A stretch of 64,000 bases of DNA, from the NCBI GenBank assembly GCA_963576725.1, contig OY755237.1:52543674-52607673 (forward strand), read 5' to 3'. The translations under genes and the position numbers were made by a program. Origin of the DNA: Azorinus chamasolen (Eukaryota; Mollusca; Bivalvia; Cardiida; Solecurtidae). Of the stretch, positions 10,957 through 21,259 are shown one piece after another. The notes beneath the pieces are model-generated. The model worked only from the letters and a program-made list of their open reading frames with translations, was not told where the DNA came from and ran no database searches. The number at the start of each line of letters is the position of its first letter. The first letter of the stretch is position 1.

Positions 10957-11060
10957 CTTAAACATTTCCTTCATATAAACACATTTTCACGACTTTGAAA
11001 ACACAGTAGACCAAGATCAGACGGCTCCTGTTGGAGCCGCTAATCTGAGTCTCAACGGGG
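10957..11060. mobile_element. Pal-B element, left half
   Basis: It begins ACATTTCCTTCATATAAAC after TTAA; the hairpin has GACGGCTCCTGTTGGAGCC. The right end was not found. Confidence 0.65.
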
Positions 11061-11224
11061 ACAAGATTAAAGATCGCCAGCACTGGATAGTAATTGGAAA
11101 GTCCGGTTTATAGAGTTTACTATAGAAATATAGCAACCCGGAAGGTATCGTTTTGTAAATTACTGCTAGCCACGCCTTCTGCTATACCTTTGTGTATTTT
11201 TGTTCTGGATATGGACGAGTTTAA

Positions 11225-11472
11225 CCCTTTAATCCATAGACACGTCTTTTCAATGCCTGTGCAAACAAAGCAGACCAAGATCAGACGTCTCATCAGGATA
11301 TGCACTGGTTGCTTAGGATTTGTTGGTTTGCTTATGAAATAATATAGATCTGATTCTATAGTGTCTGCCATTGGAAAAAAATCCTGGTTCATAATATACA
11401 TTGTATTATGAAATTTATCTTATCAATATTCATGATGTCATTATTTCTTACGATGAGCATAGGTGGGTTTTG
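11225..11472. mobile_element. Pal-B element with degraded hairpin
   Basis: TTAA (11221-11224) then CCCTTTAATCCATAG. The right half has ATATAGATCTGATTCTATAG and TATTCATGATGTCATTATTT, with an end near AGGTGGG. The hairpin arms no longer match well. Confidence 0.7.
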
Positions 11473-11633
11473 GTATACCGTTTTGATTTTGGCGCTTTTA
11501 TCAACCCTTGTTATGCTAAAAATTGTCGTCTGCTCAAACTTTCGTCAGCTTCTTTTTTTTTTATATATATATAAGATACCCGGTTTCTTTAATTAAACTG
11601 TTACATGCATACTACTGGGCCGAGTAGCAAGAG

Positions 11634-11692
11634 GTTTGGATCATGGTAAGATGCCGAGTTACCCTGGTCTGATCTGGATCCAAACTGTTAAA
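11634..11692. mobile_element. Pal-A hairpin, asymmetric
   Basis: GTTTGGATCATGGTAAGATG, a GCCGAGTTACCC apex and a CTGGATCCAAACTGTT right arm. Confidence 0.65.
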
Positions 11693-11699
11693 AAAATGC

Positions 11700-12250
11700 G
11701 AATCCAGGCGTCGAGTAGCAAGATATAGATTAATGTATTCCAAAATCTGACAACGGAAAATGTAATATGAATACCAGTGGGTGAGTTATGGACAGCATTT
11801 AACCCATTCTACATTCAATTACCTCTGTTAATGGCGTATAAAATCTATAATGAGACATACCGTAAATATCCGAGTTTTCGGACAGACTAAGTTATCACTA
11901 ACTTACTCAAACAGTGCATACCCAGATCAGTGTCTTCACTATTTGCTACTATGTCAGTCAGTCCAATTCAAAGTTACCAAAATGGTTCAAAATTGAAATT
12001 TAAAGTTAACAATCCAGTAGAAAGGGGAGATTACATAGGAACATACATAGGATAGGTAGGGTATAATTGTGAGATGACACATGAGGGCGGCCTAGATGTA
12101 TAAAATAGGAACATCGTCATTCAAATTTATGCGGCTTCTTGTTCATCGTACTACGTTTTGTTACTCATTGACCTGTTGTAGTAAAATACCTGGATCTGGA
12201 TCAGCTATTATTTACTGACATTCGATTCGTTCAAGTTATTGAGAAACTAC
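11700..12250. other. No gene seen
   Basis: Unique-looking AT-rich sequence with a small Pal-B-like fragment (CATACCCAGATCAG, near 11910). No exon is supported. Confidence 0.5.
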
Positions 12251-12257
12251 TGACAGG

Positions 12258-12327
12258 GTGTCAACGAGCTTGGGTCCTGATGAGACGCCGAGTTATCCAG
12301 TGTCTCATCTGGGTCCAAGCTGTTTGC
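12258..12327. mobile_element. Pal-A hairpin
   Basis: GCTTGGGTCCTGATGAGACG pairs with CGTCTCATC-type right arm sequence ending GGGTCCAAGCTGTTTGC. The apex is a worn GCCGAGTTATCC. Confidence 0.75.
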
Positions 12328-12460
12328 AAATACGGGTCAGGTGGCTAATAAAGGTTAAGGTTGATAGTTACAACTTAGCTCAGCATTATAAGCCGATAAG
12401 TGATAATCCAGTAAGGCATTTATTGCTCTCTACACTAGTCTAGATAAAATGTTTGTTTAA

Positions 12461-12690
12461 CCATTTACTCCATAAATACGCATTTCTAAGGTTTTGCAAA
12501 CAGAGTAGACCCATACCAGACGGCTCCTATAGGAGCCGTTTGATCATGGTCTGCTCTGTTTGCTTATGGTGTAATATTGATATGATGTACAGTTTCTGCC
12601 ATGACCAAAATTGTATGTGTTCATGTGTCGTTATAAAAACGAATCTAATTTATATTCATTATATGCATGAATATTCATGGAGAAAAGGAT
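12461..12690. mobile_element. Pal-B element
   Basis: TTAA (12457-12460), CCATTTACTCCATAAATACG, a hairpin with exact tip GCTCCTATAGGAGC at 12523-12536, and right end GGAGAAAAGGATTA. Confidence 0.85.
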
Positions 12691-12699
12691 TACAATGTA

Positions 12700-13125
12700 T
12701 TTGAAGGCCAAAATTCCTGTGAGAAATTCACAGAGTTTGTCAAATTCTAAATTATTGTAATTTGGTACTTATTTTATAGTATTGTCCCCGCGCACATAAT
12801 CAAAGTACATCGTACATGTATTTGTAATTTTAAACTTATTTTACAATGTGATATTATTTGATATGTACTCACAGTTACAATATGATGCATGCACAGTTAC
12901 ACACACAATTAAAGTGATTGTAATTTAGAACTTATTTTACTGGAATATCCGGATGATACATAACAATTACAAATATAATCAACGTAATTGTAATATGGTA
13001 CAACTTTTACTGGATTATTCATACACAATTACAAATTGTATTTTGGCGCGGTACTTATTTTTACAAGATGATGCATACACAAGTACTGTTTGCAAAGGTG
13101 ATCACAGACTTCAACACTGGCTGCG
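12700..13125. repeat. Imperfect AT-rich repeats
   Basis: Motifs such as GTACTTATTTTACA, GATGATGCATACACA and ATTGTAATTT recur three or four times at loose spacing of roughly 80 bp. Heavily diverged; no gene. Confidence 0.55.
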
Positions 13126-13163
13126 GAATAGTTAAATACAGGTACATGTATGCATGCAGTTAG

Positions 13164-13371
13164 CATTTAGCCTGCTCTTGGTGGATGACTGATTACCAAT
13201 GCAAACAGTTTGGATCCAAATGAGACCCCGAGTAACTCGGCATCTCATCTGGACCCAAACTGCTTGATACCCTGACCGTGTTGTTGACCAAAAAATGCAA
13301 CATTAATCATCTGTCTTATCTTAACTCGATAACATTTTCTATTAACAAAAGTTTGCTTAGCAGGCTAAAGG
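13164..13371. mobile_element. Pal-A2 element (TTTAGCC/GGCTAAAGG ends)
   Basis: The ends are ATTTAGCCTGCTCTTGG and TTAGCAGGCTAAAGG, followed by TTAA (13372-13375). The core Pal-A hairpin is 13201-13264 with AGTAACTCGG at the apex. It has the same outer sequence as 33325-33504. Confidence 0.75.
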
Positions 13372-13578
13372 TTAAAAAGACGGGCGAACCATTTTGTTGT
13401 TTATATGCAGATAGAGAGCATCAAATTACATGGTTTACTTATCACCACAGAGCAGTCGAGGCGTTCCTCCTCTCCACAAAATTAATATTCTTTTTAACCT
13501 TCCTCACTCTGAGTAATTGTCGACTGCAAATTATGCAGTCTGCTGCACTCATAAACTCATACGTTTCTGCCTTTTCTT

Positions 13579-13586
13579 TACACACA

Positions 13587-13617
<31 letters not shown>

Positions 13618-13645
13618 GCACGCACATACACGCATCTACGCACGC
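13579..13645. repeat. (CA)n-(CG)n microsatellite
   Basis: A CA run passes into an alternating CG run, then CGCACATACACG. Alternating purine-pyrimidine tracts of this type can adopt Z-DNA (known chemistry, not shown here). Confidence 0.95.
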
Positions 13646-13671
13646 ATCCCCCACACACCAAAACTAACAGT

Positions 13672-13727
13672 TTCAGAGTGCCAAACAGTTTTGATCCTGA
13701 TCTTGATCCATACTGTTTTTCAAAGGT
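13672..13727. mobile_element. Short Pal-A hairpin
   Basis: CCAAACAGTTTTGATCCTGA, then TTGATCCATACTGTTTTTC. The inner arms and apex are deleted. Confidence 0.6.
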
Positions 13728-13892
13728 TATCGGAAGTTCACCATCAAAGTTATTGCTCAACATTACAACATATATAGATCCGGTTCACGTTTTCGAGTTA
13801 CTGGGCGTTTCATGAGACCATCAACCACAAACGAAACACAGCATTCATTTATGTTTCATTGACAAGCGAATACTCAAATGTGTATCATTATC

Positions 13893-14050
13893 GGGCTTTA
13901 AGACAAGTTGTATAGCTTAATGCAGCATGAAAGTCCTGCAGAAAGCTCCCCCAGGAACTTCCTGCACAACACGCATAATGCATTAAGCAGCTACCTGCCA
14001 CAGAACGTTCTCAGTTCTTTTTTATTACATGTTCCTTTTAAGAGGTTTTA
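13893..14050. mobile_element. Pal-C element, worn ends
   Basis: GCTTAATGCAGCATGAAAG, tip GCAGAAAGCTCCCCCAGGA, then GCATTAAGCAGCTACCTG. Confidence 0.7.
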
Positions 14051-14243
14051 ATTTATGTGCAATTTAATGCTAAATGAATATAATTATGGTAGGATATAAA
14101 ATTTCAGATGGCCTCTGAGAACATTATAAACAGTGACGACCCAGAGCAGAATTACGTGTATCATAAAACAACTGATATGTTTTACTTATAGTAAATATCC
14201 ACCAATGCGAACACTTTATTCATAAGCATATATGCGTCTTTAA

Positions 14244-14375
14244 CCCATATGCTCCCGCGATCCCATATGTGACATAGGTAAACAGCGTAGACTCTGATTA
14301 GACGCCGCATAACGCGGCGTCTGATCAGAGTCTACACTGTTTGCTGGGGAGTGGTGTTTATTAGGGAACATACGG
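14244..14375. mobile_element. Pal-A/Pal-B intermediate palindrome
   Basis: TTAA (14240-14243) then CCCATATGCTCCCGCG. The palindrome is 14279-14344: its arms (AACAGCGTAGACTCTGATTA) are Pal-B type, but the tip (GACGCCGCATAACGCGGCGTC is the region 14310-14330) has the GACGCCG...CGGCGTC of Pal-A. The right end resembles GGGAACATACGG. Confidence 0.8.
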
Positions 14376-14472
14376 TGCGGTATGTTCTAGAAATATACAT
14401 GCACACCCATTACTTATGTTTGTTAGTTGACACAATAATAGTTGTTTGGTTCGTTGTTTACGTGTATTCTTG

Positions 14473-14723
14473 TATTGTCCTGTTTTATTAACCTGTCAAA
14501 ATCTAAATAATTATACGCTTGCTGAACATGCCATAAATAGCTTCGGTTGATATCGATTGTTTCCGCTAATAAAAGCTGTTCTACTTGGCTTATTCGAGTA
14601 CTTGTACATTTATTGTGAATCTCGTGAAAAACGTTTGAAACACAGGTTTACCCAAGCTAAATATATCCTTTCAGTGACGTAGGAATATTCACATTTTGAC
14701 AGGTCAATAAAACAGGACAATAT
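14473..14723. mobile_element. 251-bp element with 29-32 bp terminal inverted repeats
   Basis: The left end TATTGTCCTGTTTTATTAAC (14473-14504) pairs with the right end TCAATAAAACAGGACAATA (to 14723), one mismatch apart. The middle is single-copy sequence with no coding frame. No second copy was seen, so the family is unknown. Confidence 0.7.
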
Positions 14724-15150
14724 TTGGTTAAGCCACGGCTTTTTTTCTTGCTTCAGTCAAATACAATGATAATCAACAGGGTGTCCGCGTCATTACAGGC
14801 CCAGAAATACCTACCTATTGTTACATGGTAGAGAGTCTTTGTGTTAAAATGAACCGAAACTAGGTTAATGGCGATACCCTTCCCTACGGTTAAGAGAGAA
14901 TTTCTCCTGCTTTGACTCTTTACCTCATACAAAGACTTTTTTTTAGGCCGTTGCAAAGCTTGATGAACCGGAAGCAAGTAGAATTGCTGCTGATCAAAGG
15001 CGAGGCAGATGTTATTTTTACAGCAGAATAAGGGTTAAACGCGGTGTCTGCACTGTTTGCTGGACATTGACGTGAAACAAACAATGAAGAACCTGTACCT
15101 GATTCTAACGCTGTGTCTAATTTTGATCTACAATTAAACCCAACTACATG
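14724..15150. other. No gene seen
   Basis: Minus-strand frames here have no supporting sites. A Pal-A/B-like AGAATAAGGGTTAA end lies near 15027-15040. Confidence 0.45.
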
Positions 15151-15154
15151 TACA

Positions 15155-15362
15155 CAGTAAAACCCCGCTAAGGTGACCACTTAATAAAACAGCCACTGGC
15201 GTCGTTTAAAGCAGGTGGTTGCTTAATGCAGGATGAAAGTTATGCAGAAAGCTCCTATAGGAGCTTTCTGCATAACTTTCGCCCTGCATTAAGCTACCAC
15301 CTGCCTCTGCCACCCAGAATTATGCCCCTTTTTTGGTGGTCGCATTAGAGGGATTTTACTAT
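15155..15362. mobile_element. Pal-C element, near-complete
   Basis: The termini are CAGTAAAACCCCGCTAAGG and GCATTAGAGGGATTTTAC. The inner hairpin of about 15212-15303 has the exact tip GCTCCTATAGGAGC at 15251-15264. Confidence 0.88.
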
Positions 15363-15379
15363 ACTTCACTGTTCCTCTA

Positions 15380-15555
15380 TACTTGACGTTAAGTAAAGAA
15401 TAAGATCTTTCAGACAGGCGACTGCCTAATGTGAGTGGAAACCGTGCAAAAGGCTCACAAATGGAGCTTTTCTGCATGAATTTCACCATGTATTAGGTTG
15501 TCAACACCGGTATTGATAATAATATGAAAATCCGATTTAGAGAGATTTTAATATA
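15380..15555. mobile_element. Pal-C element, diverged
   Basis: CAGGCGACTGCCTAATG, tip AAAGGCTCACAAATGGAGC, then TTAGAGAGATTTTA at the right end. Confidence 0.65.
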
Positions 15556-15689
15556 CATCTTTTCCGTGTAAACTTCCCCTTATTATAATTTTGGATGCAT
15601 TTATTTTTTAAATTTCATAAAAAATGAAGGTATAACCTTAAAATAACAGTATCAACGGTATTTTTTACACGATTCAGTATCAGTTTTTA

Positions 15690-15825
15690 ACAACAAAATC
15701 AAGCTCCCATAGAGGAGCTTTCTGCATGATTTTCACCATGCATTAAGCTGTCACCTGTCTACAGTATATTTATACTATACTAAATTGAACGTCAGGTTTA
15801 GTGGTTTTTTACCGAATACGATTAA
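15690..15825. mobile_element. Pal-C right half
   Basis: AGCTCCCATAGAGGAGCTTT then GCATTAAGCTGTCACCTG and GGTTTAGTGGTTTTTTAC. Same subtype as 901-1095. Confidence 0.7.
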
Positions 15826-16012
15826 ACCCCTCTAAAGCGACCAAAAGATCAATAATTCTAGGTCATAAAGGCAGTTGGAAGCTTATTCAAGGCGAAAGTT
15901 ATGCAGAAAACGAGTTTCTGTATTACGTTCGTCCTACATTAAGCAATCACCTGTATTAAAAGAAACATGTTTATTCCTAAAGTGGTCGCTGCATAAGGGT
16001 TCCACAGTAATT
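15824..16012. mobile_element. Pal-C element
   Basis: GATTAAACCCCTCTAAAGCG at the left and AAGTGGTCGCTGCATAAGGG then TTCCACAGTA at the right. The tip is reduced to GCAGAAAACGAGTTTCTG. Confidence 0.7.
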
Positions 16013-16254
16013 GCTCTAATATACAGGACCATTTGATAAAAAACATTGAACATTAGTCTTTTATTTCTTTTATTCTTCGATTCTTTTATTTCAATGCGTG
16101 ACATTTTTGAAAAAAAATATAACAACATACGCCCATGGGCATGGGTTCTAAAATTGTAAATAGAACCCGAATCTAGGCCATGTTTTCGACGGGATCAGTT
16201 TTCAACCTTACACCGGCAGAGTGCATTGTGGGTCAACGAACTCAATATTGACAT

Positions 16255-16720
16255 GAAATCTACCCTCTACCTAATGAATATTCAATTAAGAAATGTTGAC
16301 GGTATGAATACCAATTAGTTAAACGTTTTATAACATAATTGGCGGTGTAGACTTTAATTATCTGGTTTCATAATGGCCAGAGGTCCAGATAAGATGCATA
16401 AATTAAAATATTTTCAAGAATAACTTCCTTATTTCTCCATCATACCCTATGCTGTGACCACTTTCGAAGAGACGATTCTAAAGAGTGATCACAACATAGG
16501 ATTTGGTGGAGAAATGACGATTTTATGTTTCTGTGATGGGGTAATAAGCATGGGTATTTATAGCCATGACAGAAACCGTAAAATGGGGTCTGCATTGTGT
16601 CAGACGCAAACACAGCAGACTCAGGTCAGATGGATATTGCAGTAGCAGTCTGATTTGGGTCTACTTTGTTTATAGGACACCAAAGGCGTCGCCGCGAAGT
16701 GAGGTATTAAATTTAAAAAA
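16255..16720. mobile_element. Worn Pal-B element with a Pal-D inside
   Basis: The left end (CTAATGAATATTCAATTAAG, then AATGGCCAGA) and the right continuation (GCCATGACAGAAACCG, then AACACAGCAGACTCAGG and GTCTGATTTGGGTCTAC) bracket the Pal-D element at 16384-16535. Confidence 0.65.
16384..16535. mobile_element. Pal-D element nested in Pal-B
   Basis: GAGGTCCAGATAAGATGC leads into the hairpin: CCCTATGCTGTGACCAC, tip TTTCGAAGAGACG, then ACATAGGATTTGGTGGAG and AAATGACGATTTTA. Confidence 0.75.
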
Positions 16721-16744
16721 AAAAAATCATTCTATGTGGTGGTC

Positions 16745-16920
16745 TTTAATCCTTTGAATACTGAGATTTTTAAGTGAAACAGCCCATAAGTGTTTAATTA
16801 GAGTCCATAGTATGAATGGATTAGCTTACAAGTGGAATTAGAAAGACAAACAGCGCAGACCCTGATCATTGGGCTCATCTAGGAGCCATCTGAGTTTTGG
16901 GTACAAAACTTACATACCTC
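16745..16920. mobile_element. Pal-B2 element
   Basis: TTTAATCCTTTGAATACTG outer end. The core has CAAACAGCGCAGACCCTGAT and CATCTAGGAGCCATCTGAG. Confidence 0.6.
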
Positions 16921-16954
16921 TTTCCCCATTTCAAACGCTTCAGTCCAATAGTAG

Positions 16955-17065
16955 ATTAATATTTCACTTTATGAATATTTATACAAGAATTCATGACTTC
17001 GTGAATATTAATTAGAAAGTTTATTCTAGAATATGAACACACGATTTACTGGCCATGGCAGAAGC
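16955..17065. mobile_element. Pal-B left half
   Basis: TTCACTTTATGAATATTTAT, a TCGTGAATATTAATTAG segment and GGCCATGGCAGAAGCTG; the hairpin is absent. Confidence 0.6.
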
Positions 17066-17214
17066 TGTATATGTTCAGCAGGGCGTGACAAGATTTTGTA
17101 CTTTTTTTTCCAGAGAATCTTATGGTTTTTTGCGCATTTTCTGCATTTGTACTGGGATTTGTTTTACATATCCTTAACTCTTATTCTGCCGATCACGAGC
17201 TGACTGTCATTTGA

Positions 17215-17400
17215 CCCAGATGAGACGACGAATAATTGGGCGACTGATCAGGATCCAGACTGTTTGACACTTGGTCCAGGCTGTTTGACAAAGTGTCAAG
17301 GCTGTTTGGCACTTGGTCCAGGCTGATTGACACTTGGTCCAGGCTGATTGACACTTGAACCCCAGGCTGTTTGCCACTTGATCCAGGCTGTTTGACACCT
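17215..17400. repeat. Pal-A remnant followed by about six 21-bp tandem copies
   Basis: A Pal-A core (GACCCAGATGAGACGACG, 17215-17262) runs into repeats of CTGTTTGACACTTGGTCCAG, 17260-17400. The monomer is the outer part of the Pal-A right arm plus its flank. Confidence 0.85.
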
Positions 17401-17439
17401 TGTCAGTAGTTTATCAAACGCTTCAGTGAATTTGGATTA

Positions 17440-17635
17440 CAGTAGAACCCCTCTAATGCGACCACTTAAAGAAAAAACATAGCTGTCTCTATAAGCAGGT
17501 GGTTGCTTAATGCAGGATGAAAGTAATGCAGAATAGGAGCTTTCTGCATTACTTTCATCCTGCATTAAGCTACCACCTGCCTCTGTCACCCAGAATTATA
17601 CCTATTTTTGATGGTCGCATTAGAGGGTTTTACTG
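17440..17635. mobile_element. Pal-C element, well preserved
   Basis: TA then CAGTAGAACCCCTCTAATGC at the left and GCATTAGAGGGTTTTACTG at the right. The inner stem pairs GCAGGTGGTTGCTTAATGC with its complement. The tip has lost part of one arm (GCAGAATAGGAGC). Confidence 0.88.
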
Positions 17636-17909
17636 CATATAGAAAAAGAATGCTGCAAATACATACAGGTATCAAATTTTATGATAGGGTAAGAGTAAAT
17701 GCATTATTTTGTCGTTAATTCGGTTTATCAGTTACATTAATCTGAAAACGAACATTTTGTCACGCATGAAACCGTAAGCTAACCTATATTTAGAATAGTA
17801 CGGGTGATGATAATTGTTGTTAGGATTCAAATGAGAGCCGCCAATGTCGTGCTCTTAGATTTTAGATAAAAGTATCATTTTCTGTACAAATATGAAACTA
17901 TACCTGCTA

Positions 17910-18215
17910 CTTTAGCTTTCTTTCTTTCGTTCTTTCTTAATTCCTGTCTTTCTTCTTTCTATCTTTCTTTCTTGCTTTGCTTTTTTCTTTATTTCTGCCT
18001 TTCAGTCATTATTTCCTTCTTCCTTGCTTTGTTCATACTTTATTTATTTCTTCCCCCGTCTTTCTTTTTTCTTTCTTTCTTTCTTTCTTACTTTATTCTC
18101 TTTTCTTTCTTTCATTGCTTCTTTGTTTGTTCTTTCTCTCTTCCTTATTTTCTTTCTTTCCCATCTTATTTTTTATTTTTCTTTCTTGTCTTATTTCTTT
18201 CTGTCTATCTGAATT
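17910..18215 (+). repeat. Polypyrimidine tract, degenerate (TTTC)n
   Basis: About 300 bases of nearly uninterrupted C and T. It reads as Phe/Leu/Ser-rich frames in all plus frames, which are artefacts. Confidence 0.95.
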
Positions 18216-18219
18216 TCTG

Positions 18220-18657
18220 TGAGATTTCCTTTTCAACAGCTCATGACTGCAGGGAAACCTACTATTAGCGGTAATTCTGCTGCAGCGTCAGGTACGCAGT
18301 GTATGACTAATATTTGTCAGTTTGAGTTATTCACGCTGTAAACATTTAAAAACTTAATTTATAGTCAAGTGAGATAATGTCTATTGTTGCCCATGATATA
18401 TTTATGTAACCATTGTGTATTGCAACCGTACTCTTAACGAGCTGCGTAAAAAAGACACTTTACTCTGTTCATTCTCGTGCATTCGAAGATGATAGTTTTA
18501 TAAATGATCCTTCAGTATTAGAAGGAAGTTTTTACTATCTGTTAAACAACTTGGATGAACTTGACAAGTGTTAGGGTTAGGGTACTTGGTACAAGATTTA
18601 GACCCAATCTTGTACAACAGAACATCTCTAAAATGACTTCAAAATCAAACAACTTGT
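18220..18657. other. No gene seen
   Basis: Unique-looking sequence. Two telomere-like TTAGGG units lie near 18572-18584, too short to matter. Confidence 0.5.
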
Positions 18658-18770
18658 TGGTCTTTAAAAGTCTTTTCACGCCATTGCAAACAGAGTAGAC
18701 CCAGATCAGAAATATCCATGATGTCATTATTTCTTACATGGGTGTTCAACAGGGAAAGGATTAACTGCCT
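18658..18770. mobile_element. Pal-B element with internal deletion
   Basis: The left arm GCAAACAGAGTAGACCCAG ends after ATCAG and joins straight to TATCCATGATGTCATTATTT and the GGGAAAGGATTAA right end; the right hairpin arm is gone. Confidence 0.75.
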
Positions 18771-18989
18771 TTTGTGATTATGTTTGCAATAAAACCTTGC
18801 GGTGACGTCTACAAAGTTTACCATTATTCATGACCTGCAACTGCGTACAACTACTATACATCTGCTTTAACTAGTTCCCTCATTATATTCATGGAAGCAA
18901 GATGTACTTATAAACCCATTTGTGTACCGGGTCCCTTAAATGACATAGATAAACAGGGTCTGTACCGCTTGCTGAAACCCATCAATGCC

Positions 18990-19220
18990 CATGTCTTCAC
19001 TTTCCCCGTTCTGTTTATTTCAAATTTCAATGCCAAAAATTCATGGACAAAATGGTTATAATGAATTATGGAAAGTGGAACATTGTAGCCATTTTAGAAA
19101 CTAAAGAAAGAGATCTATCAAATTCTATTGGCAGACAGAGCAGACCCTGATCAGACGGCTCGTATAGGAGCCGTCTGATATTGGTCTATTCTGTTTGCAA
19201 ATGCATGAAAACACAGGGTT
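18990..19220. mobile_element. Pal-B3 element
   Basis: CCCCGTTCTGTTTATTTC, then ATTTCAATGCC and ACATTGTAGCCATTTTAG, a hairpin with GACGGCTCGTATAGGAGCC, and the end GAAAACACAGGGTTATA. Confidence 0.75.
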
Positions 19221-19383
19221 ATACCAGAAAGTACGTTGTTTGAACATTGAAAATGATTTGGTTGTAAAATAAGATCTGGACGGGGTTTTCCTTAAATATG
19301 GGTATTAATAGGTTAATACCAGTCAACTTAAATTATATACTGATACTATGAACAGGTATTTTTACCTATGCAGAAACTGTCTA

Positions 19384-19588
19384 CAGTAAAACCTCTCTAT
19401 AACGGCCACGGAATTACATCAAGTATTTTGTGTTAAAGACAGGTGGCTGCTGAAAGCAAGGTGAAAGTAAAACAGAACGCTCCTATAGGAGCGTTCTGTT
19501 TTACTTTCACCTTGCTTTCAGCAGCCACCTGTCCTAAATACTAACTAATTAACACACTTTAGTGGCCGTTATAGAGAGGTGTTACTAT
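19384..19588. mobile_element. Pal-C element, TATAACGGCCAC subtype, near-perfect long hairpin
   Basis: TACAGTAAAACCTCTCTATA at the left and GTTATAGAGAGGTGTTACTA at the right. An inner stem of over 60 bp on each side has exact tip GCTCCTATAGGAGC (19489-19502). It is one of the longest near-perfect hairpins in the window. Confidence 0.92.
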
Positions 19589-19599
19589 ACACTCAAATT

Positions 19600-19968
19600 T
19601 ATATTAATAGAACAGGCACTATCGGCGCTAATATTGTTCTACCCATGTTGTAAATGCGCAAAATGCACGTAAAAAATACACAATGCATGCCACAACACAC
19701 GGTAACGTTATTCTTTTAAGATTTGTAGCAAGTATATCTTATGTCCTTAGTCGGACACTTTTACTATTCACTGTAGTCTGTATTCAGAATTTGCTTCGCT
19801 GTTCGTATTGTTGATGAGCCGAGCCAGATAAATTCAATTTCTACAGTCTGCGCACTCCAAAAGGTCGTAGCTGTTTGGACAGGTGTGTCTTTTGTTTGTT
19901 CTTGGTTTAACAAATAAACAAAAGTTCCTGACTAGTTTCAATTATTTCCCTTAAATCGCCGCATGTTG
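19600..19968. other. No gene seen
   Basis: Unique-looking sequence without supported exons. Confidence 0.5.
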
Positions 19969-19969
19969 G

Positions 19970-20185
19970 CACGTTTGCAAACATATGAGACCCAGATCAG
20001 ACGGTTCCCTTAGTAACCATCTGGTCAGGGTCTGCTCTGTTTGCTTATGGAATGGTATGCTCTTAGATCTGGCGGTACCGTTTCTGTCATGGCCAAACTT
20101 TCCTGTATTCATGTGTCGTTATAGAAATACTCGTATCATTATTCGTGATGTGATTTCTTACATGAATATTCTCAAGGGAATGGGT
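19970..20185. mobile_element. Pal-B element
   Basis: A hairpin with GACGGTTCCCTTAGTAACC, then GTTTCTGTCATGGCCAAAC and the right end ACATGAATATTCTCAAGG. It is followed closely by another copy. Confidence 0.75.
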
Positions 20186-20235
20186 CAAGTGGGCTTCTTA
20201 TAGAGTTTAGAGCAGAACATTTCACCATGTCCCTT

Positions 20236-20464
20236 ATGTAAGCGCATTTTGACGCATCTGCAAACAGAGTAGACCCTGATCAGACGGCTCCTATAGTAGC
20301 CGTCTGATCAGGGTCTGCTCTGTTTGCTTATGGTGTAATATAGATCTGATTCTACAGCTTCTGTTTGAACCAAAATGTCCTGTGTTCATGTCATTATAAA
20401 AATATTATTTTTAATATTCATTAGGTCATTATTTCTTACATGAATATTCATCAGGGAAAGGGTT
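20236..20464. mobile_element. Pal-B element, well preserved
   Basis: ATGTAAGCGCATTTTGACGC at the left, a hairpin of about 20261-20331 with one mismatch in the tip (GCTCCTATAGTAGC), and GGGAAAGGGTTAA at the right. Confidence 0.85.
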
Positions 20465-20507
20465 AATCTATTCACAGACATAGGGCACTCCTGGATAACC
20501 TGTTCAA

Positions 20508-20560
20508 ACAGTTTGGATCCAGATGAGGCACCCAGTAACTCGGACCTAAGTGAGATGTAG
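20508..20560. mobile_element. Pal-A left arm
   Basis: AACAGTTTGGATCCAGATGA then CCAGTAACTCGG; the right arm is replaced by a diverged segment. Confidence 0.55.
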
Positions 20561-20593
20561 ACTTATTCGACGTTTCATATGGACCTACTTTTT

Positions 20594-20779
20594 TACAGTA
20601 AAATCTCGATGCATGGTGAACGTCATGCAGAAAGCTCCTAGAGGAGCTCATAGAGGAGCTTTCTGCATGACTTTCACCCTGCATTAAGCTGCCACCTGTC
20701 TGAATGATCGATAACAAAACGTATTATAGTGTTCGATTAGTCGAGATTTTACTGTTCGAATAATCGAGATTTTACTGTA
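20594..20779. mobile_element. Pal-C element, pogo-type ends, right terminus doubled
   Basis: It starts ACAGTAAAATCTCGATG. The right end reads GTTCGATTAGTCGAGATTTT then ACTG, and again TTCGAATAATCGAGATTTTA then CTGTA. The tip has a doubled CTCCTAGAGGAGCTCATAG segment. Confidence 0.75.
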
Positions 20780-20879
20780 TTCTATATATCGGAAGATATC
20801 GCTGTAATGTAGTTACAATAGATGTACAGAGCAGAAACTGTCCTGTTCTGTTCTGTTCTATAATGTAGGTACATTAGAC

Positions 20880-20988
20880 CACAGGGGCCATTTCGTTTTA
20901 GCACTAAATCGACCCAATCTTTTCTTTTTTTTTTTTACTTTTTACAAGTTTTTAGACCATCTAGACCCACGAAATGGGGGCCATAGAC
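20880..20988. mobile_element. Pal-E element, shortened
   Basis: CACAGGGGCCATTTCG, CACTAAATCGACCCAATC, then TTAGACCATCTAGACCCACG and AAATGGGGGCC. Confidence 0.75.
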
Positions 20989-21070
20989 GTACACTAAAAA
21001 TTCGATAAGGCTATAGACCACACACGTTCAGTGGGTTTAGAAATGGTGATTTCCAATGTTTCAATGTGTT

Positions 21071-21252
21071 GTCCCTTTACTTTATATATATTCATATAAC
21101 AAAACATGATATCATGAATGGTAGAAACTGTAGATCAGATCCGTATCCATAAGCAAACAGAGCAGATCCTGACCAGAAGGTTCCTACAGGAGCCATTTGA
21201 TCTGGAAGTCTGTTTGCGAATGGTGAAACGGCGCATTCACGGAGTACATGGT
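21071..21252. mobile_element. Pal-B element
   Basis: CCCTTTACTTTATATATATT at the left, GGTAGAAACTGTAGATCAG, a hairpin with TTCCTACAGGAGCC, then ACGGAGTACATGGTTA. Confidence 0.7.
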
Positions 21253-21259
21253 TATGTAA

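Noticed and set aside
17972..18268. Hydrophobic membrane-like frames
   Set aside because: They derive from a polypyrimidine tract and appear in all three plus frames.
18570..18586. Interstitial telomere repeat
   Set aside because: Only about two TTAGGG units; chance is sufficient.
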